Position numbers and translations under genes: made by a program
In this document: piece by piece, positions 16,527 to 29,269 of the stretch
Position numbering within the stretch: position 1 is the stretch's first letter
Layout: every line of letters begins with the position of its first letter
The notes under the pieces: model-generated
What the model was told of the DNA's origin: nothing
The model's input: the letters and a program-made list of their open reading frames with translations, nothing else
Databases searched by the model: none
NCBI GenBank assembly: GCA_002104895.1
Contig: MCFG01000244.1
Location: 42,922-106,921 of the forward strand
DNA from: Anaeromyces robustus
Taxonomy: Eukaryota; Neocallimastigomycota; Neocallimastigomycetes; Neocallimastigales; Neocallimastigaceae
Direction of reading: 5' to 3'
Length of the DNA: 64,000 nt

Positions 16527-19127
16527 TTAATTAAAGACTGGTCTTTTTCCCTTTAACCATTCATTAGCATCAAGGAATTGTTTAGCATATTCTTCGGTCA
16601 TTTCACCATCATTCTTCAATGATTTAACAGCTTCCAAAATACAATCCCATAATTTATAAGTATTTTCCATATCTAATTTAACATTATCACAATATTCTTG
16701 GAATTTGTTTTCAATGGAATTCATTGATTTTTGAATAACTTCTGGTGTTATATTAATAATATCAGTTAGACTATCTAAGTATGTTTTTGTAATAATACCA
16801 TTAGCAGTATTAGCATCTAAAAGGAATGGTAATTTAATGCCAGCGCTAAGAACTTCTAAGTTAGAATCAGATTTACCAGCATTTTCATTCATAGTCATCG
16901 ATAAAAGAATCATTTCACATAAATTACGTAAACTACGATTAACGGCTTTCATAAAACTATTGAAACGTAATAATTCAAGATCAAGTGGACCTTTCCAAAC
17001 AATCATAGATTTAAATGAAATATGAAGTAAACTGGCAACACGAGAAATAAGATTAATATGTTCTTGAATTTCATGACCTTCCTTATTTGGTGTAGATGGA
17101 GTACTTAAGGTAATAGGAGAAGTATGTTTTGTACCTGGTTTTATATATGGAATTTTATTATATGATTTATTGTTTAGAACATTCATACGTATTAATTCAA
17201 GAGCAGTAACTATTTCTTCTTGGAAGAGAGAAGAGGATGATGTTAAATTCAAAGCTTTTTGTAAAGCTTTACCATAAGGAGTTATTTGATAGGTACCAAT
17301 TACATAATTTTGTGATGAATTAGAATTTGATGATTTTGAAGGAGATAATTTAACAAAGTCTCTAGCTTCTAAGAATCTTAAAAGTACTAAGGCATAGATA
17401 TCATCAACTGAGCGAACATATTTTAAATCAAATGGTGAAACATTACCACCTTTTGGTCCTTTATTATTATTTTGATTAGTTGGAACATTTAATTGTATTT
17501 GTGATTGATTACTAATTGTTTGTAAACAGAATAATAAATTAATGTTAGTAATGGAAAAGTCTTTTTCTTTCTTTTTATGGCTTTCTATCCAATCAATGTT
17601 ATTTGTAAGAGAATAGACTGGTGGTGTATTGATCTTAAGTTGTAAATCATTAACAGTACCAGTATTACCATTAGATTTTTCTTTATCTTTACCTTCTTCA
17701 TTTGAATTTTCATTTGGACTTTCATTTGGTGTTTCATTTTCTTTATCATCATTTGATTGTTGTTGTTGTTGTTGTTGTTTAATATCATTAACAATTTGAT
17801 TAATTTTATTTGGTGGTAACCAACGTACACCAATTGGTTCACTTTCATGATGAAGTTGAACTTCATAAGATGGTTCAAACCAGAATATACTATTAACTCT
17901 ACGATTTCTCATATAATTGGACATACCCATAGTTAACAAACTAAGAGCTTGAGTTCTTAAGTTTAAAAGATTTTGACTCTTAATAAATTCACGATACTCA
18001 ATAGTATCACCATTACATAATGGTGGTCCTTCTAAAAGCATACCAGATACTAAATTGGTAATGACTTGTGGCGAAATCATACCTTGACACATATAAAAGT
18101 AGACTTCATCTGGTAAACGTGGACCAAAGAGTTCATGAAGATCATTAGGAGCTGATTCTTTATTTAATGGTTCAGTAGTACCATCTTCCTTTAAAATAAT
18201 ATTATGATTAATAATAGATTTAATTCTACAGAAATTTTCTTCATAATTATACTTTTTAACATTAACATGTTCTTGATGTGCTTGAATAGCATTATATCCA
18301 GTTCTATATTGTTGTAACATATCTACTGTTCCTTTAAAAGTAAATGATGTATTTGGACTTCCAACAAGTGGTGGGAATGTAGAAATCCAGTCAAAACCAG
18401 CAAGCATACAAATATCAATGAATTGGTCTGGATGGAATAAATTTAAGTCTTGAATTACTCTAATTTTTTCAACCCAAGTAAATTCTTTTTTATCAAAGTC
18501 AATATTTAAAATAACATTGTCATTATCACCACACCACATTAACATTTCACTACCACTGTATACAGATTGAACATAACCTTTTTGTTGTAAATAAGCTAAT
18601 TGAGCCCATGAAGAATAAGGAGCACGCATAAATTCTATATTATTTTCTTGGAAAATTTTAAAAACAGAGTTCATAAATTCATTTTGGTGAACAGATCCTG
18701 AGCTACTCCAAGTATTATGAGCACTTTCTAATCTTCCTCTTTCATAATGATCCCAACCTGAAGCACGCTTATTTGGTCTTGTATCTTCAATTGTAAATGG
18801 TTTATCTTTACGTAAAAATGATAAACCATTAAATACAAAGAATGGATAAATATCAAGTGAACGAATTTTATTGATTTCTTTTTCCAATAATGCTTTAAAA
18901 GTATTATATGGGAAAGTACCACCCATAGCAACAATATTAGCTGTTATATTTTCTAATGTTTTTGCTTCGGCAGCATTTGACATACGTGCCAAATTAGAAG
19001 GTTTAATAATTTTTCTGAGCCAATATTGACCTTCAAAACCAATTTTTGCTCCCTTTAATTGGGAAATTGGTGCTGTTTGAATAAGTTGTCTTTCAGATAT
19101 ATAATAATCAAAATGACGAATTGGCAT
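16527..19127 (-). CDS. mkt1: Mkt1-type post-transcriptional regulator (XPG-like)
   Basis: An intronless 866-residue frame. The start MPIRHFDYYISERQLIQTAP and the block GAKIGFEGQYWLRKI match the XPG-N-like head of yeast and fungal Mkt1 proteins. The second half fits the conserved Mkt1 C-terminal domains, and the length is close to yeast Mkt1 (about 830). Mkt1 works with Pbp1/ataxin-2 on mRNA 3' ends and translation in the cytoplasm. Residues that would bind metal in true XPG nucleases look altered (GFEGQYW near residue 30), though WCGDNDNVILNIDF and AGFDWISTFPPL resemble the later nuclease-fold blocks; it is probably not an active nuclease. A Gln run (about 449-456) and an acidic Asn/Glu/Lys linker split the protein near its middle. 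The oligo-A block just upstream of the ATG fits a start at 19127. Recognition is by motif and layout only. Confidence 0.82.
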   Translation of the reverse strand: MPIRHFDYYISERQLIQTAPISQLKGAKIGFEGQYWLRKIIKPSNLARMSNAAEAKTLENITANIVAMGGTFPYNTFKALLEKEINKIRSLDIYPFFVFNGLSFLRKDKPFTIEDTRPNKRASGWDHYERGRLESAHNTWSSSGSVHQNEFMNSVFKIFQENNIEFMRAPYSSWAQLAYLQQKGYVQSVYSGSEMLMWCGDNDNVILNIDFDKKEFTWVEKIRVIQDLNLFHPDQFIDICMLAGFDWISTFPPLVGSPNTSFTFKGTVDMLQQYRTGYNAIQAHQEHVNVKKYNYEENFCRIKSIINHNIILKEDGTTEPLNKESAPNDLHELFGPRLPDEVYFYMCQGMISPQVITNLVSGMLLEGPPLCNGDTIEYREFIKSQNLLNLRTQALSLLTMGMSNYMRNRRVNSIFWFEPSYEVQLHHESEPIGVRWLPPNKINQIVNDIKQQQQQQQSNDDKENETPNESPNENSNEEGKDKEKSNGNTGTVNDLQLKINTPPVYSLTNNIDWIESHKKKEKDFSITNINLLFCLQTISNQSQIQLNVPTNQNNNKGPKGGNVSPFDLKYVRSVDDIYALVLLRFLEARDFVKLSPSKSSNSNSSQNYVIGTYQITPYGKALQKALNLTSSSSLFQEEIVTALELIRMNVLNNKSYNKIPYIKPGTKHTSPITLSTPSTPNKEGHEIQEHINLISRVASLLHISFKSMIVWKGPLDLELLRFNSFMKAVNRSLRNLCEMILLSMTMNENAGKSDSNLEVLSAGIKLPFLLDANTANGIITKTYLDSLTDIINITPEVIQKSMNSIENKFQEYCDNVKLDMENTYKLWDCILEAVKSLKNDGEMTEEYAKQFLDANEWLKGKRPVFN

Positions 19128-20648
19128 TTTCTATAACAGATTTCCTTCTATATTTTTTTGTTATTTTTTTTTTTTTTTTTTTTTTTCATCATTTCAGTAT
19201 ATTAATATATATGCGCGTTAATAATATATAAAGTAAAAATTGATTATTAGTGAATAAATAAAGAAAGTATATAATTTATTTAAAATAAAATAAAATAAAA
19301 TTTAATATTAATAAAAAAATTATAAATTTCAATATTTTTAAAATAGAGTAAATAATAATTATAATAATTAAAAGTATGATGAATGGATAAAAGGACATTT
19401 TTAAATTTTTTATTTACAATGATTCATCAATTTTTTTTTTTTTTTTTCATTAAAAGTAGATCTTAATTATTGGTTATGCATTTCTATTAATGAAATTGTT
19501 CAATTTTTCAAATTATTATTAGATTTGTTAGTGTTATCCTGCGAATGAGCCTTAATTCTCATTCTTTAATTAAATATTTTTTTTTCTTCTTTTTATTTTA
19601 TTTATTTTGTTTTCATTCTTTTCATATCTTTTTATCATTTTGATGGACATTTATAACATGGATTAATCATTTGAGAAATAAATAAAAACTTGTAAATTAC
19701 TGATTTACAAATTTTGATTTTATATATATATTTATATTTTTTTCTTTTTAAAACATAACAGATTATATTAAATAAATAAATAAATAAATAATAATAAAAA
19801 ACTATTGTATTGAATATTTTAAATTTGCATTTCATTATTTGAAATTATTTATAATTATGGGAATACTAAATAATATAATTAAAATATTTTTTTGTTTAAA
19901 TATGTGTGTATATATCATTATCATGTTAAAGAAAATTGTCCTTTTTAAAAGTTTTTATTGAGTAAATTGTATAATCTTTCATTTAAACAGTGAATATTAA
20001 ATAATAAACAAAATTCCAAGTTTACTGTTAAAAATTTTGTAATAATAAAACTTTGCTGAATTATTAATTACGAATTATACTTTGTTTACTATTTTTTTTT
20101 TTTTTTTTTAATTTTATTATTTTCATTCATTTATGAATTTATTTTATTGAATATGCCCTTTTAATTTATCTAAAAACAAAAGAATAAAAAACTTTATACA
20201 TAAGATATACAAATATTATTTTTTCGTTTTGCTTTATTTGGTTAATCTTTTTTTTTTTTTTTTTTTTTTTACTTTTAGTATAAATTTACTTATATGTATT
20301 ACCTTTAATAATTTAATTGTTTTTCTTTTTTTTTTTTTTCAAAAATTTTAGTTTTACTCCTCAAAAAAAAAAAAAAAAAAAAAAAAATCAATGATTATAA
20401 TTTTAATTTAATAATAACAAATTATACTATTCTTCTATATTCAATATTTAAATTAAAAAATGAATAATAAAATTATTATTATTTTTTTGAAATTTATGAA
20501 AAAAAAAATAAACTTTTATTATATAAAAAAAAAATAAAATTTTAATGATTAAATTATATAGGTAGTTAATTTTTTTGATTTTAATTAAATCTTAAATTGA
20601 AAATATTATTTTAATTATTTATATAAATGAATGGATAAATGAATGAAG

Positions 20649-20834
<186 letters not shown>

Positions 20835-20964
20835 TTAATAAATAAATTAATAGCTAACTAAACTAACTAACTTACTAAATAAATCAATAAATGTATAAAT
20901 AAACAACAAACTCTTAAGTATCCATAATTATATTTTTTAATATTTCTTTTTTTTTTTTTTTTAA

Positions 20965-21183
20965 ATTTTAATGTATATTTAAAAACTATGAATAAAAATA
21001 TAATAATAATTTAATAATAAATATATATGACAAACAAATATATAATTTAAAAAGAATTGTATTTTATTATATTTTATTATTTTTTATATTTTAATGTATA
21101 TTTAAAAACTATGAATAAAAATATAATAATAATTTAAAAATAAATATATATGACAAACAAATATATAACTTAAAAAGAATTGT
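20965..21183 (+). repeat. 96-bp direct duplication
   Basis: Units 20965-21060 and 21088-21183 differ at only two of 96 positions and are separated by 27 bp of ATTTTATTAT-type sequence. They begin ATTTTAATGTATATTTAAAA and end AAAAAGAATTGT. This is a local duplication downstream of the BUD22-type gene; no coding content. Confidence 0.92.
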
Positions 21184-21301
21184 TATTATTCATAAATAAA
21201 GATAATGAAAAATAAATAATTATTGTCTATTATTCTATTATTTAAATATATTAAATTGTATCAATCATTGTTATTTAATTTAAATATTATTATCAAATAT
21301 A

Positions 21302-23326
21302 TTAATCATCATCATCAAAGACAATTTTTGTTCCTTTAATACCACTATGTGTAATAGCTTGTTCTTTAAGCTCTTTAAGTTTTTTAGCTTCCCATGATGG
21401 ATGAAGCTCTTTAATCTTTTTAACTTTTGGATCTTTTATTTTATTTTGAAAGGCTGGCTTACTATCTGTCATATCTGTATCTTCATCATTATCATCAAAA
21501 GTAATTTTCTTTCCAGTAAATTCAACTATTTTTGATTTTTCTTTCAATAATCTTTTAGCTTCCCAAGAAGGATGAAGGTTTTCTGGTAATTTATTATTTT
21601 TTTCTTTCTTTGCTTCTTTTAATTTCATCTCTCTTGCTTTTTTTAAATGATTAGCATTTTTACCATAATTCTTTTCCCATAATCTTAATTAACAACAACA
21701 ACAACAACAACAATAATAATAATAATTATGATAATAAAAAAATATTTAAAATGATTATATTAAAATTAATATTAATTAAAATATTTAATTAATATAAATA
21801 ACTAATTATTAAATAATTAATAATAATTATAATTTATAATAATTATTACTTTTGTCTTTCTCTTTGACCCATTCTATTTTTTTTTTTTGGTCTTTTTTCT
21901 TCTATAAAATCACTCAAGCTTTCCTCATCACTTGAATATTCATTTTCTTCTCCATTTAGTGAACTCATAAACATTGAATCATAACTTTTACTTGTTAAAC
22001 CATTATCATCTTCATCTTCAGAATTAAAATCTATAGAATTGGATTTTTGTTTTTTAGCTTTGGCCTTCTTTCTCTTTAAAATTTATTTCAATAATTAATA
22101 ATTTTAATTAAATTATTAAAGTTTAAAAAAAAAAAAAGAATCATTAATTCTAATTATTTAACTTTAAATTAAATATTTAGATATATAATATTAAAATTTT
22201 ACCTTTTTACTTTTTGATTTTGGTTTATCATCTAACGTTATTGATTTTTCAATTTTATTTTGATCGAACACTTCTATTACTTTTTTAATATCATTTATAA
22301 TATTTGCAATACAGGTTTTAGATACATTTGCTTTTAATATATTATTAATTAAATTTTTATTTTGCTCCAGTTCATTATCATTATTATCTTTTGGTCTATT
22401 AGATGTTCTATATAATGTTAATAAAGTGTGCTTTCCTAAAATTTCATCTTGACATATTGATTCATATAAAAATTTATCTGAAATCTCATCTATTTTTAAT
22501 TTCTATTATTAATTTATTAATATTATATAATATTATATATATTTTATTTTATTTTTTTATAATATATAAAATTAAATATGAATTATTATATATTAGTAAG
22601 ATTATTATTTATGAAATTATAAATATATTTAAATTTATATATTAAAAATATAATGAAATTTTCTATTTTTAATTTAATTATTATTATTAAGTTTCTACAC
22701 TTTTTCATACTTTTCTATAATATAAAACAATATATAAAAAAATAAAATGAATATATGTATAAAACATACCTTTATTTGATTAATCTGTTCTTCTATTTTT
22801 TTAATTTCATTAATGTTATTTTTATTTTCCATAATTATCATTCTATTTATAAATAAGAGAATTTATCTATAATTAATATTTAATATTGTAAAATAAATTA
22901 TATAATTTTATTAATAAAACAATAACCATACTCTGAATCATTATTTTTAATATTCTTTATTTTTTTTATTTTTTTTTGAATTTCAAAATTTTTAGCTTTT
23001 TTAATGGCTTTTTTCAATTCTTTTTTTTGATGATACTATTATTTAATCATTTTATAATTTGAAGGTATATATTAATATTAATATAAATAAATTAATTATA
23101 AATCATAAAATAGTTAGTTGATTTGCTATTTAAATTAAAGGATAATGTATCTTTATAATAAAATTACTAATTTTGATTATGGACTTACTATTTTCCCTGT
23201 AATTTTGTCTTGTTTTATTTCAAATATTTGTTCTAATATATCATCTTTATCACCCTCATTTTTTTCTATTTTTTCACTTAATTTTTTAATTTCAATAAAC
23301 CAATTTACTTTTTTTCTATTATTCAT
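21302..23326 (-). CDS. BUD22/SRFBP1-type ribosome biogenesis protein
   Basis: Six exons on the minus strand (23189-23326, 22932-23035, 22770-22842, 22203-22502, 21850-22073, 21302-21683) join in frame to 406 residues. The N-terminal half is Lys/Ile/Glu-rich helical sequence, likely coiled coil. An acidic Ser/Asp/Glu linker follows. The C-terminal signature is NRMGQRERQKLWEKNYGK then LHPSWEAK, as in yeast Bud22 and human SRFBP1. Bud22 is a nucleolar factor needed for 18S rRNA maturation and the small subunit. The HPSWEAK motif occurs twice (317-323 and 374-380), each followed by a K-I-x-F-D-D end motif, so the terminal module appears duplicated. Basic stretches (KKAKAKKQK, KRPKKKNR) could be nuclear signals. 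All six joints hold phase. Confidence 0.88.
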
Positions 23327-23459
23327 TTTTTGTGGAATTCAATTCAATTCAATTTTTTTTTTTTTTTTATTAAATAATTTAATTTATAAAAAAATGTTTA
23401 AAGTACATATAAAAAATATATATCAAATGATATCCGCGTGTTTAGACCCATTATAGAAA

Positions 23460-23460
23460 A

Positions 23461-23552
<92 letters not shown>

Positions 23553-23553
23553 A
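23460..23553. repeat. (AAAT)n microsatellite
   Basis: About 23 AAAT units with one AAT interruption, near the start of the BUD22-type gene. Confidence 0.93.
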
Positions 23554-24516
23554 ATAAAATAATATAATATAAAACAAATATATATATAAATTCTTTTTTA
23601 TATTTTATAAAAATAAATATTGAATATTAATGGTAAATTCAATTTTTATTTTTTATTTATTTTATTATTATATAGATATTTTTTTTTAATCAAAAAAAAA
23701 AAAAAAAAAAAAAAACATTAAAAAAAAAAAAAAGGAATAAAGTATTGATCTTTTTTAATAATAAAAGTATAAAAAATATATTTAAATTAAATAACAAATA
23801 AAAATTGGTAGTAATACTTATATGGATAAATAAAAATATATATTATAAATATATATTTTAAGGTGAAAATAATGTAATAAATAAAAATCTATTTAATAAT
23901 TTTATCACCTTTTTTGTATATTTAATAAATTGTTAAGTTAATAATGTTTATATTAATTTTTTTTTTTTTTTTTTTTTTTTAGTAATAATTATACAGAATT
24001 TTTTGTTATTTTAAAAGATAATTAATGAGATTTTGAATATTTTTCATAGTTATCCACTTTTTAAATAAATATTTAAAACTTTTTTTTGTTGTTATAGTTA
24101 TTATTATTCATTTAGCTTGTTAAATGTAAATATAATTATATATATATAAAAATTTATACATTATATTATATTAAAATATATTCATAATATATTAACTATT
24201 GATTAACTTAACCATAGAAGAAAAATTAAAAATTTAAAATTTTATTGGACCATAGCGATATATATTACAAATTTAAAATTATTAAAGTTTTCGCAATACT
24301 ACATTCTTATTTGTAATTTAAAGTTTTTAAAGTTTTTAAACAATTAAATTAGAGTAATAAATAATATATTAATAATATATAAACAAATAAATAATATATT
24401 AATATATTAAAAAATTTCTAGTATATTCATATAATATTCTATTAAATATTTAAATATTTATAATATATTAATGCATCAACTCTTTTTAATATATGTATTA
24501 TATAGAATTTACTAAT

Positions 24517-24553
24517 AATCGATTATAATATATTGGGAATATTATAATCGATT
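24517..24553. repeat. Inverted repeat, 15-bp arms
   Basis: AATCGATTATAATAT (24517-24531) and its exact reverse complement (24539-24553) flank a 7-base loop. It contains the ATCGAT core also found in the larger palindrome at 30310. Confidence 0.85.
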
Positions 24554-26311
24554 TATAGAATAATACATATAAACGAAAAATAAATAAATAAATAAATGAA
24601 TAAATGAATAAATAAATAAATAAATATATGATTTACTGTAAGTCTGTAAGGATAAATTATTTAAAAATTATTAATAATAATCATTGAGGGGAAAGCAAAA
24701 TTAAAGAATGAAAAGATAGTAATTATATTTTTTATAATATAATTAATAATCAAAACTGTATCAATTATTGTAAAATAAGATATATAATACAATTAATAAA
24801 ATTAAATTAATAAGCATTATAATAACTAATATATATATGTATGTTAATCATAAAAAATTAACAATATTTAAATATTTATGGATAAATGATTAAAAGTTTT
24901 GATTAATCTTTTTTTTTTTTTTTTTTAGAGTTATTCTCTAATATATAACTTTATATTTTAAAGTTAAATATTTTTATTGAATATTATATATCATATTATA
25001 TAATATTTATATTATTTATATTAAAGAGTGTATTTTTAAGATAAATTATATAGATATTATATGTAATATATTAATGTAAATTGTAGAATTAATAATATTA
25101 TATTACTTATTTTAAAAAAATGTAAACCATGGATAATAATATAATAGTAATAAAAAGTATAAATAACTATATTTTTCACTTATTCAATAATTTTATCACT
25201 TTTTTTCTCTCTATAGATCTTTTATAATAAATATTTAATAATATTCTAATTTATATTCAAAAAAATGTATAAGATTATAATATACTATAATATTAAAAAG
25301 TTTAGAGTTTATAAATTTACTAAAACGAAGGATAAATGAATTTTAATATTTGATTAATGAATACTTATTTTTGGTATTGAAACTGGAGTGAAGAATATTA
25401 TATATATAAAAAAAAGTAATAAGGTTTTAATTTTGTATTAAGAATAATATATAAAAAATAGTGTAAGATTTTAATTTTATACTAATGCTTTATTATATTA
25501 TATTAATGTTTTATGATATCAATACTAAAGCTTTCTATCAAAGTTTATCAAAATTTTATATTAAATTATATTTTAATATAACCATATCAACAATGATCAA
25601 AATAGCGTTTAAATTTGCTTAAAATATAGTTATAAAGCGTTATAGAAACTCATTTCATTAATAATAAAAATAAATTATTATTACTAATACTTAAATTATT
25701 ATATTAATAATAAGTAATAATAATCCATCTAAAAGTTTAGTAATAATAATTTATCTAAAAGTTTAAAAGGAAACCATACTTTTCTTTCAGGTATTTATTG
25801 GTATTAATTGTTTAAACTTTTAATTATATCAATTAAAAAGTTTATAATTAAATTTAAATAATTTTGCTAGAATATTAAAAAAGAAAATATTTATTTATTA
25901 ACATTTTTTTTATTACTATATAATAATATATTATATAATATATTAGATAATTGATTATATATCAATACATAAAAAAAATACTGATATATTATTGGATTAA
26001 TAGATTAAAATTAGAAATTTAAATTAAAAATTACAAATTTAAGGTTTTTGAAAAAAATTGTAATACAGTAAACATTTTTCTTTTATATATATAATATATA
26101 TGTAATATATATAAATTATATATAAATATATTTTTGCAATATTAGGAATATGTCATTAATATATTTATGTATTTAAATATAATTATAATAAAATAGTTAA
26201 AAAATATATTATAATTCATTGTAACAATATATTTATATTATATTAAATAAAAAATTTTAAATTTTATAGATTTAAACAAGTATATATAAAATAATATAAT
26301 ACAATCTTATT

Positions 26312-26343
<32 letters not shown>

Positions 26344-26697
26344 TATATAAGGAAGCTTTTTATTTTTATTTTTTACTTTTTATTTTTATTTTTAGTTTCA
26401 TTTTTATTTTTCCATTTTATTATATATATATATTTGTTATAAATTAATATTTTTTAATTATATAAATTAAAAATATTGAATTAAATATTATATTTTAAAA
26501 GAATAAGATAATAAAAAACAAATAAACTACTTTAAATTATTTATTAATATACTAAAATAACAACAGAAATTAAAGAAAAAGTATTTAAAGTTATAAAAAA
26601 ATACATTTTAAATAAAAATATCTTTTTATAAAAAAAATTTACAAGTGTAAATAGTAATAAGAATAGATTTATATCAAAAAAAAAAAAAAAAGAAAAA

Positions 26698-28234
26698 ATG
26701 AAATCAATTAAGTTATTTTTATTAAATTTATTTTTATTAATACAATTAGTTGCTTCACATGGAAGTAAGTATCGGTATTTTTAAATATAAAATAGAAATT
26801 GTTACTTTTTATAATTTTTTTTCTTTTCTTTTTTATTAATATTATTAATAACAAAATATTAACTAATAAATATTAAAATATTAAAATAATAAAAATAATA
26901 AATAACATATGAACAATAAAATATTTATTTATTATATATGGATTTAGTTGGCCATTTAGAAGAAGATGAAGATGAAGATCATGATCATGACCATGAACAT
27001 GAAGAAAAAGAATATGGTACAAATGTAACTTTTTTAGCTATTTTAGCTGTATTAGTTTGTTCATTAATTGGTACAATTCTTCCAATGATATTTAAAAATA
27101 AGTAAGTATAAAAAATTATAGATATATCAATATAAAATATATTTTTTTATTATTTAAATATAAAAAATGTATTTTAAACAAAAGAATTTTTTTTCCTTTT
27201 ATTTATCCTTTTTTTTTATTATTTTTCATAAAAAAAAAAGATCATATTTTAAAGAAGATACCGTTACTTTTGGTAGTGTTAAATTATTTGGAACAGGTGT
27301 TATATTAGGTGTAGCATTTATTCATATGTTATCACCAGCTAATGAATTATTAACTAGTCAATATACATTTAAACTTTTCAATGAAACCTATACTTCTTTT
27401 TCTGGAGCTTTTGCAATTATTGGTATTCTTATCACACATTTTGTTCAAGTTTATGCTAGTCATTTCCTTAAAGGAAATCATAGCCATGATCACATTCATG
27501 TTCATAATTCAAAAGATTGTAGTAATAAATATTTAAAACAAAAGAATAGTGATATTATAAAATTAGAAGAAGGAATTGACATTAGTACTTGTAATAAATA
27601 TCCTTCTGAAGATTTATCTAAAGGCTCACATGATTCTGATGAAACTAATGTTAATGGAAAAGAATGGCATGAAAAGAATAACAAAGTTTCTATTGTTTCT
27701 GCAGCAGATGATTGTGCTGATAATCAACATGAAATTTTACATTTGTTAGAAAGAAAAGAAAGACAACTTGTTTGTTATTTATTAGAAATAGGTATATCAT
27801 TACATTCTGTTTTAATTGGTATTGCTTTTGGTTTAGAAACTCATGGATTAATCATTTTAATGATTGCACTTATGTTCCATCAATTTTTCGAAGGTGTATC
27901 CCTTTCTTCAGTATTTATTGAAGCACATTTTAAACATTTAAGATCTATTATATTTATGATTATTTTATATAGTCTTACATTACCAATTGGTGGTATTATT
28001 GGTATTATTCTTCGTTCAAGTATTGAAGAAACTAGTAAAGCTTATATTACACTTCAAGGTATTGTTGATTCTGTAGCTGCTGGAATTCTTATATATGATA
28101 TTTTAGTTAATATTTTATCACGTCATTGTACTTCTTGTAATTGGAAGAATACAAGTCTTTTTGGTAAAAATATTCAACTTTTATCTTTCTATTTTGGTTT
28201 ATTTGTAATTGCTTTAATTGGCATATGGGCATAA
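26698..28234 (+). CDS. ZIP-family metal transporter (His-rich)
   Basis: Three exons (26698-26764, 26948-27101, 27241-28234) join to 404 residues. The start is a signal-peptide-like MKSIKLFLLNLFLLIQLVAS, then an acidic/His stretch DHDHDHEHEE facing the lumen or outside, and about eight membrane segments. The long loop between segments III and IV has HSHDHIHVH (154-162), a typical ZIP zinc-binding loop. The metal path is visible in segment IV (SLHSVLIG, His262-Ser263) and segment V (FHQFFEG, 287-292). ZIP proteins carry zinc or iron into the cytosol. A plus-strand paralogue lies at 37565 with introns at the same phases. The third exon begins after an A-run ending AAAAG, the only acceptor that keeps frame into SYFKEDTVTFG. 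Substrate and membrane cannot be told from sequence. Confidence 0.94.
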
Positions 28235-28937
28235 GGGTTTTAAAGAAAGAGGAAAAATAAAAAGAAAAAAGAAAATGTTTATATAATCTTGTATAAATTA
28301 AAAAAAAAAAAAATTCAAAAATATCATAATAATTAAAAAAAAATATATATATATATATAATAGAAAGAATTCTTTTTAATCAATAAAATTAAATATTATG
28401 AAAGGAAAGGATAATCAAATAATCAAAAAATCAAAAGAAAAGAAAACAGATAATAAAAATCGTGCCAACATATATATTTAAAATTAAAATTAAAAAGTTA
28501 AAAAAAAAAAAAAAAAAAGCATAAGAAACTAGTATATAAAATAATATACCCATTATAGAAATATATAAAAAATTATGTATGTTCATTGAGCTAATTTATT
28601 TATTTTATAATGCCTATAATTTATTAATTTATATTAAGTTTTTATTTTCTTTATTTATCGAAAAAGTTATTTATTATAAAAAAAAATATTAAATATTCAG
28701 TATTTTCTTTTTTTTTTTTAAAAAAAAAAAAAAAGGAGAAACAACTAAAAAAAATTTTTTTAACTATCTTTTTTTTTTTTTTTATTTTAAATTTATATAA
28801 AGTAATAATAATAATTGCATTTCATTTTTTTCTACATTTTTTTTTTAAATTATTTTTTTTTAATATAATTTATATTATTTATATTTAACCATTCATTTTT
28901 TTTTTTAAAAAAAAATAATAAAAAATAAAAAAATTAC

Positions 28938-28968
<31 letters not shown>

Positions 28969-29269
28969 AATCGAATGAAAGTAAAAAAAAAAAATAAAAT
29001 AAAATAATGATAATAATAATAAAAATAAAAATAAAGAAATAAAGAAATAAAAATAAAATTAAGAATAAAACATAAATATATATATATAAACAAGTGTATT
29101 CTCTTCCTTAAGTGTACCATTTTTTCTTTTTTTTTAAATAGAAAAAAAATAATTTTTTATTAATGGATTTAATAGCAAATATATATTATATTATATAAAT
29201 AAGCATAATAGATTTAAATCAAAAAATGATAATAGTTAATAATAATAAATTTTTAAGTTTTTTTCTAAT
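28235..29269. other. AT-rich intergenic DNA downstream of ZIP gene 1
   Basis: Long A and T runs, for example an A block near 28936-28965. The minus-strand Phe/Ile/Tyr frame at 28905-29120 is low-complexity. No gene is supported. Confidence 0.55.

Larger units (their letters stand above)
23327..26697. other. 3.4-kb AT-rich intergenic DNA
   Basis: This region separates the minus-strand BUD22-type gene from the plus-strand ZIP gene and so must carry both promoters. It is almost pure A/T, with an (AAAT)n array at 23460-23553, oligo-A near 23694-23735 and 26311-26337, oligo-T near 23958 and 24908, and an inverted repeat at 24517-24553. No coding signal is seen on either strand. Confidence 0.6.

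Noticed and set aside
22403-23456. Plus-strand frames at 22403-22645 and 23145-23456
   Set aside because: They lie across exons and introns of the minus-strand BUD22-type gene and have only Ile/Phe/Leu low complexity.
23440-28570. Possible upstream elements (DUSE-like ACCCATTATAGAAA) at about 23446 and 28547 for small RNA genes
   Set aside because: The motif differs from the described CCCATAA box and no class I RNA conserved 3' motif or stem was found at the expected distance downstream.
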